Shown here piece after piece: positions 5,444 to 9,934 of a DNA stretch of 9,934 bases. The position numbers were made by a program, and so were the translations under genes. Source of the DNA: Euryarchaeota archaeon UBA106 (GTDB lineage Archaea > Thermoplasmatota > Poseidoniia > Poseidoniales > Thalassarchaeaceae); NCBI GenBank assembly GCA_002502365.1, contig DAOJ01000038.1, positions 1 to 9,934 of the forward strand, written 5' to 3'. The notes below the pieces were generated by a model. It searched no databases. It was given only the letters and a program-made list of their open reading frames with translations, and was not told the origin of the DNA. How positions within the stretch are numbered: the stretch's first letter is position 1; each line of letters opens with the position of its first letter.

Positions 5444-8063
5444 GCTCGCCAAGCTCAGCACCCTCCATGGATTCACCTTCTTCTGTCCACCATTCATCTT
5501 CGTCTTCGTCGTCATCACCTAAACGGCCTTCCAATACTCGTTCTGTTTCATTTTCATCGATGAAAATCAACATGATAGAAGATATCATAGTGAGGGCAGC
5601 ACCAATGTAAATTGCCGAAGAGTAATCGAAGATTTCTATCATTCTCTCAGTTAGAAGGTAAGCGGTTACTCCTGATAGATTAAACAATGACATGTAGGCA
5701 GTAAATTGTGTACCTCCAACCTTGCTCCAAGTTAGTTTCATAGACAAAGAAATAATACAAATCCAAGCAATTCCCGCAACGAAGGCCTGCATAATTAGGA
5801 AAATTGTCATGATTGTTGTATTACCCCATAGTGGTTCCAATAGAGCAAGAGTTGCATTCGCTAATGATAGAATCAAGAAACCTACCATTGCAACTCTTCT
5901 GGTTCCAAATTTATCACCTAGAAGGCCACCGAAAATCTGCCCAGCGATCGCACCGAATACAACAATACCACCCATGACACCGTTGTATTTTGCCTGAGAC
6001 CAGCCTGCTTCATTGATGAAGATATCAAGCACTATCGGACCCACAAAGTAATACAATTCAGATAATAAACAAAGGAAAATTAGCAGGAAAGCGGATCTGA
6101 CAGAAAAGGCTTTGACAAGATAGAAAGAAGTCCTTGCAACGGTATTTCTAGTGCTGCTGGGAAGAACAGAGAATGGATTTGGAACTAACGGTAGTTCTTT
6201 CGAATTCTCTATTTGTCGCATAGAAATAGATACCAGAAGCGTAATTATTCCTATAATTAACAGAGTATATGAAATTGGATTAGTGAGAGATCTTAGGTCC
6301 TTTCCAAAGCTCCAATCAATAGTAAATACATCGACTGCAAAACCTGCAAACCAAATTGTTAAGCCAATAATTGCAAACATGGCAGGAATAGATATTCGGG
6401 TTTCTGATACTGCGTAACCAACAGTTCTTGCTATTCTGAATGTATCTTCTTCTTTCCAAGGTGATTCCGTATCTTCTTCTTCGGATGAATCGTCATCAAC
6501 ATCAATGATTTCGGCTTCGAGATATTGCGGCTTTGACCATGGGAATAATTGCACCCCGGGCTTTTCAATCATTGTAAGTGGGAACCATGCAACAAGTAAC
6601 AGTAGAACCAATTGTGCCAAAATTACCCCTTCAATTTGTATAACATCGATTAGAACGCCAAGAACGGCACCGCCGACAATAATTCCAAATCTCTTTGCAG
6701 CGAACATGAAGCCATTGACTTTGGCAACTTCATCAGGTTGCAAAATCTCGACTGCTAGCGCATCGGTAGCCACATCTTGTAATGATGAGAATATATTGTG
6801 GATGAATAATACTCTAGTTACTAATTTAATTTCTCCATTTAGATCTGGAATCAACAATAATCCACCTAAAGTGAGTGCCATACCGGTTTGGGCAAATAAG
6901 ACCCATTGACGACGAGGACCAAATCTTTCAATGAATACAGAATCTACCACCGGTCCCCAAATCCATTTGAAAGTCCAAGGAAGGGCAACAGTTGCATACA
7001 ATATAGCAATGTCTTGAATTGGAGTACCATTCTTTACTAGATAGGCTGCAAAAGTAACTCCCGCAAATCCACCGGGTAGACCTTGGGCGAAGTAAAGAAT
7101 ACAGAGAGTAATTACTCTTCGGGTTTTGTTAAGCGTTAACGGTCCGCCACCCCTCCATTCCGAGAACGAATTTTTAGTCCCCGACACAATTGCTGATGGA
7201 ATTCCTACGTATTTATCAGGATCGAAGGCATTAGTATAGAACGGTTCATCTGATTCAGATTTCCAACCTTCCCTTATACCAACGATTCCGAGCAAGGCAG
7301 TTATTGCAAGGAATGGTATGAAGAAGGCAATGGGCCCTACGGAGGTCTTTCCAATATTGTTACTAGCATCTGTCAATGACACATAAATCGGGAATTCTGC
7401 ATATACATCACCGGGGGTCCCGCCCTCATCGGAGTAGTACATCCTGAAACTACCTGAGCAATCGGTTCCAGGAACTGGAAATGGGCCTGGAACGGCGCAT
7501 TGGGGTCCACTTTCTGCAGGAGTTTCATATTGCACTCTTATGGTAATTTGAGTATCCTTATCCCAAGTTCTGAGTGAATCATTTACGAAAATATCCCATG
7601 TAGTTGTGAAATCATTTCCATTATTCACCGAGTTTGCAGATTGAACAAATTGAGAAATTTCCTCTTGACCCCTTGTCATTGTTAGAGTAAGGTCTGTACA
7701 ATCCCCCCCACAATTACCAGATTCGATTGCAAATTTCATTCGAACTGAGATGGTTTCGTTAATTTCTAGCAGGAAGTCATCAGAAAAACCCATTTGCATA
7801 CTACATGAGAAGTCGACACTTACATCCTGTCCCTCTGGGAAATCGATTTCACCATAACCCGTACTAGAAGAGCCCGCAGATGCATTGGAATCAAAATTAT
7901 TCCAGCAATCAAATAAATCCTCTTCGCCCCAGAAATACATGTAGGGTTGTTCCTTAGTTGGATGATTGTTGGCAACAGTTTGAGCCCCAGCGAAAACAGA
8001 AAGTATACTCAATGAAAATAGCAATACCATTGCTACAGAAAGACCTCGAGTTGAGGAACGCAT
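5427..8063 (-). CDS. AmpG/SLC33-like MFS transporter with N-terminal secreted domain
   Basis: This 878-residue protein joins two parts. Residues 1-27 are a signal peptide (two Arg, hydrophobic core, likely cut after AGA). Residues 28-240 form a polar, beta-rich domain with six cysteines (53, 87, 118, 122, 189, 202) and three N-x-S/T sites (60, 102, 161), expected outside the cell. A membrane helix (244-263) returns the chain to the cytoplasm. Residues 316-835 are a major facilitator of the AmpG/acetyl-CoA-transporter type: LYFAQGLPGGF (323-333), LPWTFKWIWGPVVD (361-374) and SLQDVATDALAVEIL (427-441) are the family signatures, with about 14 helices. A strongly acidic loop lies mid-protein (521-533) and an acidic tail at the end (850-870). 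AmpG itself is about 490 residues and lacks the outer domain. In bacteria AmpG imports muropeptides; the substrate here is unknown. It sits between a sugar kinase and a glutaredoxin in one operon. Confidence 0.88.
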   Translation of the reverse strand: MRSSTRGLSVAMVLLFSLSILSVFAGAQTVANNHPTKEQPYMYFWGEEDLFDCWNNFDSNASAGSSSTGYGEIDFPEGQDVSVDFSCSMQMGFSDDFLLEINETISVRMKFAIESGNCGGDCTDLTLTMTRGQEEISQFVQSANSVNNGNDFTTTWDIFVNDSLRTWDKDTQITIRVQYETPAESGPQCAVPGPFPVPGTDCSGSFRMYYSDEGGTPGDVYAEFPIYVSLTDASNNIGKTSVGPIAFFIPFLAITALLGIVGIREGWKSESDEPFYTNAFDPDKYVGIPSAIVSGTKNSFSEWRGGGPLTLNKTRRVITLCILYFAQGLPGGFAGVTFAAYLVKNGTPIQDIAILYATVALPWTFKWIWGPVVDSVFIERFGPRRQWVLFAQTGMALTLGGLLLIPDLNGEIKLVTRVLFIHNIFSSLQDVATDALAVEILQPDEVAKVNGFMFAAKRFGIIVGGAVLGVLIDVIQIEGVILAQLVLLLLVAWFPLTMIEKPGVQLFPWSKPQYLEAEIIDVDDDSSEEEDTESPWKEEDTFRIARTVGYAVSETRISIPAMFAIIGLTIWFAGFAVDVFTIDWSFGKDLRSLTNPISYTLLIIGIITLLVSISMRQIENSKELPLVPNPFSVLPSSTRNTVARTSFYLVKAFSVRSAFLLIFLCLLSELYYFVGPIVLDIFINEAGWSQAKYNGVMGGIVVFGAIAGQIFGGLLGDKFGTRRVAMVGFLILSLANATLALLEPLWGNTTIMTIFLIMQAFVAGIAWICIISLSMKLTWSKVGGTQFTAYMSLFNLSGVTAYLLTERMIEIFDYSSAIYIGAALTMISSIMLIFIDENETERVLEGRLGDDDEDEDEWWTEEGESMEGAELGEHATVA

Positions 8064-8064
8064 G

Positions 8065-8082
8065 AGTTTGCCGGAGCAAACT
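8065..8082 (-). repeat. 7-bp inverted repeat immediately before the transporter start codon
   Basis: Read on the minus strand, AGTTTGC, loop TCCG, GCAAACT is a perfect seven-pair stem that ends one base before the ATG at 8063. A hairpin here would cover the place where a ribosome binding site should be, and no such site is visible. A TATA-like TTAATTTTAA (8109-8118, minus strand) lies at the end of the kinase gene, so an internal promoter with this hairpin in the leader is possible. Confidence 0.45.
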
Positions 8083-8114
8083 AGCGTTTGAGCCTTCGCC
8101 CATCGAGGTTAAAA

Positions 8115-8966
8115 TTAAGCAATAACCAAACCTTGATTTTCATAGTTCCAATCTATCACTTGCCACCCTTCCTTCGATAAAGTTGAGTTGACTAAACTGA
8201 CTTTGCTAGGGTTACACAAAAGGGCAACACAACCTCCACCACCTGCTCCTAAGGCTTTCCAAGAAAAAACCATGTTTTTAGAAATCATTGGTTCAATAAT
8301 TGAACGGAAAGGATGGTTGATTGATGGATCTAACAAATCTACCCCTGTGGTAACCTGATTCATGGCTTCGACCACAAGATGACGTTGGTCTCTTTGTAGC
8401 CCATCCGCCATTTTTTTGGCCGCATCTCGAATCAAATGCAATCCATCGAAAACTTCCTGCACTCCCAAGTCGTATCTAGACCAAACTAATTCTTGGATAT
8501 CTCCTGATTTATGTCGAATTCCGCTATGGGCAATAATTAGGTGTTTTTTCAACCATTTTTTAGCTGATGGGGCTGGTTCAAATGGTAAATGTTCAACATC
8601 ATCTGCTATGAACAAAAATCGATTAAATCCGCCGTGTGCAGACGCCCATTGGTCTTGACGGCCACAACGATTACCTGCATTAGTTTCTGCTTCGAAGGCT
8701 AATTCTGCAATTGCACCAAGGTCACTTACATCATCAACTCCCAGAGCCGCAATCTTTGCAACATTCAGAGCCCCACTAGTTCCCAGTCCAGATCCTGCTG
8801 GGACATCAAATTGGAAATCGATATCTCCATCAACATCAGGAGTTGCTGTAACCCACTTATCAATTGTGAAGTTTACCACTTCACCTCCATGGTCATGAGT
8901 GTACGGTGCTAGGTCGGTCCAACCTCCAGCAAGGTCGACCCTTAGCGGGGCTCGATACCCACCCAT
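8115..8966 (-). CDS. GHMP-family sugar kinase, HddA/fucokinase-like
   Basis: This 283-residue cytoplasmic kinase belongs to the GHMP family, in the branch of D-glycero-D-manno-heptose 7-phosphate kinase and L-fucokinase domains, which transfer phosphate from ATP to a sugar hydroxyl (usually C1). Motif 1 is RAPLRVDLAGGWTDL (5-19), the sugar-side signature of this branch. Motif 2, the phosphate loop, is PAGSGLGTSGAL (56-67). NRCGRQDQWASAHGGFN (99-115) holds the likely catalytic Asp105. Motif 3 is GAGGGGCVALL (240-250). Relatives are usually 330-350 residues, so this one is clearly short, though all motifs are present. It is the first gene of a minus-strand operon with the transporter (51-bp gap) and glutaredoxin, and is divergent from ribB. 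No heptose or fucose pathway genes are in the window, so the exact substrate is open. Confidence 0.85.
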   Translation of the reverse strand: MGGYRAPLRVDLAGGWTDLAPYTHDHGGEVVNFTIDKWVTATPDVDGDIDFQFDVPAGSGLGTSGALNVAKIAALGVDDVSDLGAIAELAFEAETNAGNRCGRQDQWASAHGGFNRFLFIADDVEHLPFEPAPSAKKWLKKHLIIAHSGIRHKSGDIQELVWSRYDLGVQEVFDGLHLIRDAAKKMADGLQRDQRHLVVEAMNQVTTGVDLLDPSINHPFRSIIEPMISKNMVFSWKALGAGGGGCVALLCNPSKVSLVNSTLSKEGWQVIDWNYENQGLVIA

Positions 8967-9053
8967 GAATCGCCTGAAGACTTGGTGATGATAACCCTAC
9001 GGTGAGAACAAAGAACCAAAAATAACGGGTATCAACACCCATTCGGAACAAAC
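8967..9053. promoter_or_regulatory. Divergent promoter region between the kinase operon and ribB
   Basis: These 87 bp hold the start signals of two outward-facing operons. On the plus side, AT-rich CCAAAAATAAC (9016-9026) is the best TATA candidate, about 30 bp before the ribB ATG, which implies a leader of only a few bases. On the minus side, GGTTATCAT (8988-8996) is a weaker candidate that would also give a near-leaderless kinase mRNA. A small inverted repeat GGGT-ATCAAC-ACCC (9027-9040) lies just after the ribB TATA candidate and could be a regulator site. CCCTACGG (8995-9002) recurs elsewhere in the window. Confidence 0.45.
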
Positions 9054-9767
9054 ATGCAGTCGAATGTTGAAAGTGCTATTCAAGCCTTCTCGCAAGGCCA
9101 ACCGGTGATGGTTTTCGACTCTGATTTCAGAGAATGCGAAACCGATCTTCTATGGCCTGCAACGGCGGCCAGTCCTGCGGTTATGCGAAGATTACGGCAG
9201 GACTGTGGGGGGCTTCTATTCTTGGCAGTCGGGGATGAAATAGGTAGTCTATTCGGTCTTCCTTGGTTACAGGACATTCATACCCATCCCGCACTTGTAG
9301 CGGAAAACCCGGTTCTTGGTAAATTGATCACTGACGACTTACAATATGATTCCCGCTCTGCCTTCACCCTCTCTTTGAATCATAGAGAAACCTACACCGG
9401 AATTACCGATAGGGACCGTGCGCTAACTACGCGAAGGTTTGGTGAATTAGCTGGAGAGATGATGCAGGCAAATGCAACTGAGGAAACTGCTCAGGAGGCG
9501 CTCGGTTCTGAGTTTAGGACTCCAGGACATATTCCTGTTTGTAGAGAATCTCCTGGTGGGCTGAAAACTAGACAAGGCCATACTGAACTAGCTGTTGCAA
9601 TAGCGAGACTCTCTGGACACGTTCCAGCCACAATTGGAGCTGAAATGTTACAACCAGATGGAGATAAAGCCCTGAGTGTTGGGGCTGCCAGAGAGTACGC
9701 TGAATTACACAACATACCCATGATTACTGGTGATGATTTACTAAAGGCTCTAGGGATTGAAGATTGA
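9054..9767 (+). CDS. ribB: 3,4-dihydroxy-2-butanone 4-phosphate synthase (archaeal type)
   Basis: This 237-residue cytoplasmic enzyme converts ribulose 5-phosphate into formate and dihydroxybutanone phosphate, the four-carbon unit of riboflavin. The acidic catalytic loop is VFDSDFRECETDLL (20-33). HRETYTGITDRDRALT (110-125) and GGLKTRQGHTE (168-178) with His176 complete the active site. The order and spacing agree with the stand-alone archaeal enzymes, which are about 220-230 residues, and no GTP cyclohydrolase II domain is attached. In the acidic loop, archaeal relatives read REGETD while this one has Cys28 for the Gly. No ribosome binding site precedes ATG 9054, but a TATA-like box is 30 bp upstream, so it is probably read from a leaderless or nearly leaderless mRNA. 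The next gene, 38 bp on, is a FAD synthetase, so the pair supplies flavin cofactors. Confidence 0.95.
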   Translation: MQSNVESAIQAFSQGQPVMVFDSDFRECETDLLWPATAASPAVMRRLRQDCGGLLFLAVGDEIGSLFGLPWLQDIHTHPALVAENPVLGKLITDDLQYDSRSAFTLSLNHRETYTGITDRDRALTTRRFGELAGEMMQANATEETAQEALGSEFRTPGHIPVCRESPGGLKTRQGHTELAVAIARLSGHVPATIGAEMLQPDGDKALSVGAAREYAELHNIPMITGDDLLKALGIED

Positions 9768-9795
9768 CCGAAGCATTGAGGATATTTGACTGAGA

Positions 9796-9799
9796 GGAG
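9796..9799 (+). promoter_or_regulatory. Ribosome binding site of the RibL-like gene
   Basis: GGAG within GAGAGGAGA is six bases before the ATG at 9806. It selects this ATG over the out-of-frame ATG at 9802, and indicates that the gene is translated from the ribB transcript. Confidence 0.6.
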
Positions 9800-9805
9800 A
9801 TATGG

Positions 9806-9934
9806 ATGGTTCGGGTCATGGCGGTCGGAGTTTTCGACCTATTGCACGCAGGTCACCTGCATTATGTCGAACAGGCAAAGTCCCTAGGTGACGAGTTGAT
9901 TGTAGTAGTCGCTCATGATGATACTGTAAGGAAA
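9806..9934 (+). CDS. ribL: FAD synthetase RibL-like cytidylyltransferase (5' part, cut by the window)
   Basis: Only the first 43 codons are present and the frame is open to the edge. They encode the start of a nucleotidyltransferase fold: strand VRVMAVGVFDLLHAGH with the HxGH nucleotide-binding motif (His14, His17), then a helix, SLGDELIVVVAHD and TVRK. The order and wording match archaeal RibL, which transfers AMP from ATP to FMN to make FAD. The closely related glycerol-3-phosphate cytidylyltransferases have the same N-terminus, so the family alone does not fix the substrate. Its position 38 bp after ribB makes FAD synthesis the better choice. Canonical relatives read GTFD where this has GVFD, a mild change. 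Confidence 0.82.
   Translation, partial: MVRVMAVGVFDLLHAGHLHYVEQAKSLGDELIVVVAHDDTVRK

Noticed and set aside
5480..5520. GA/TC-rich stretch that looks like a simple repeat
   Set aside because: It is explained by Asp/Glu codons of the transporter's acidic tail; the units are imperfect and in frame.
6505..6909. 134-codon plus-strand open frame inside the transporter gene
   Set aside because: It is a shadow of the MFS coding region, low in structure and without a ribosome binding site.
8967..9053. Possible FMN riboswitch upstream of ribB
   Set aside because: The expected leader is too short, the conserved RFN-element segments are absent, and this riboswitch is bacterial. A protein operator is more likely if there is control here.
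1..9934. Defence system, CRISPR array, prophage or transposon
   Set aside because: No direct-repeat arrays, transposase, integrase, nuclease or toxin-antitoxin motifs were seen; all large frames are metabolic, transport or surface proteins.

Overview
The window looks like a piece of an archaeal chromosome, most likely an uncultured marine euryarchaeon of the Poseidoniia (Marine Group II) or a close Thermoplasmatota relative. This is inference. The supporting signs are an archaeal-type dihydroxybutanone-phosphate synthase followed by a RibL-type FAD synthetase, very tight gene packing, GTG starts, AT-rich TATA-like boxes in place of bacterial -35/-10 pairs, and secreted proteins with Cys lipobox or Sec signals. 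There is no rRNA, tRNA, CRISPR array or insertion sequence, and no gene-free stretch longer than about 90 bases.

Left part (1-1403): the tail of an unidentified membrane protein runs head-on into a small NifU-type Fe-S carrier on the minus strand. A short divergent region (441-503) then separates the carrier from a class I glutamine amidotransferase of the GuaA-like stand-alone type. Both divergent genes start with GTG.

Middle plus-strand block (1404-5177): a structured leader precedes a 690-residue K+-dependent membrane-bound pyrophosphatase. It is followed by a secreted lipoprotein of unknown function and a small alpha/beta hydrolase whose ribosome binding site overlaps the lipoprotein stop codon. 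The pyrophosphatase couples PPi hydrolysis to Na+ or H+ export.

Minus-strand block (8966 down to 5183): a GHMP-family sugar kinase (HddA-like), a very large AmpG/SLC33-like MFS transporter with an added N-terminal secreted domain, and a glutaredoxin that overlaps the transporter's 3' end. This is the most unusual part of the window. Uptake plus phosphorylation of a sugar or glycan fragment is a reasonable hypothesis, but unproven.

Right part (9054-9934): ribB and the start of a RibL-like FAD synthetase gene form a flavin cofactor block, divergent from the kinase operon across an 87-bp promoter region. Several gene junctions hold 15-18-nt inverted repeats (1408-1422, 1453-1470, 3567-3584, 8065-8082) that the coding annotation does not explain. 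I see no clear new defence or mobile system. The best candidates for novelty are the ectodomain-MFS fusion with its operon and the structured hppA leader.
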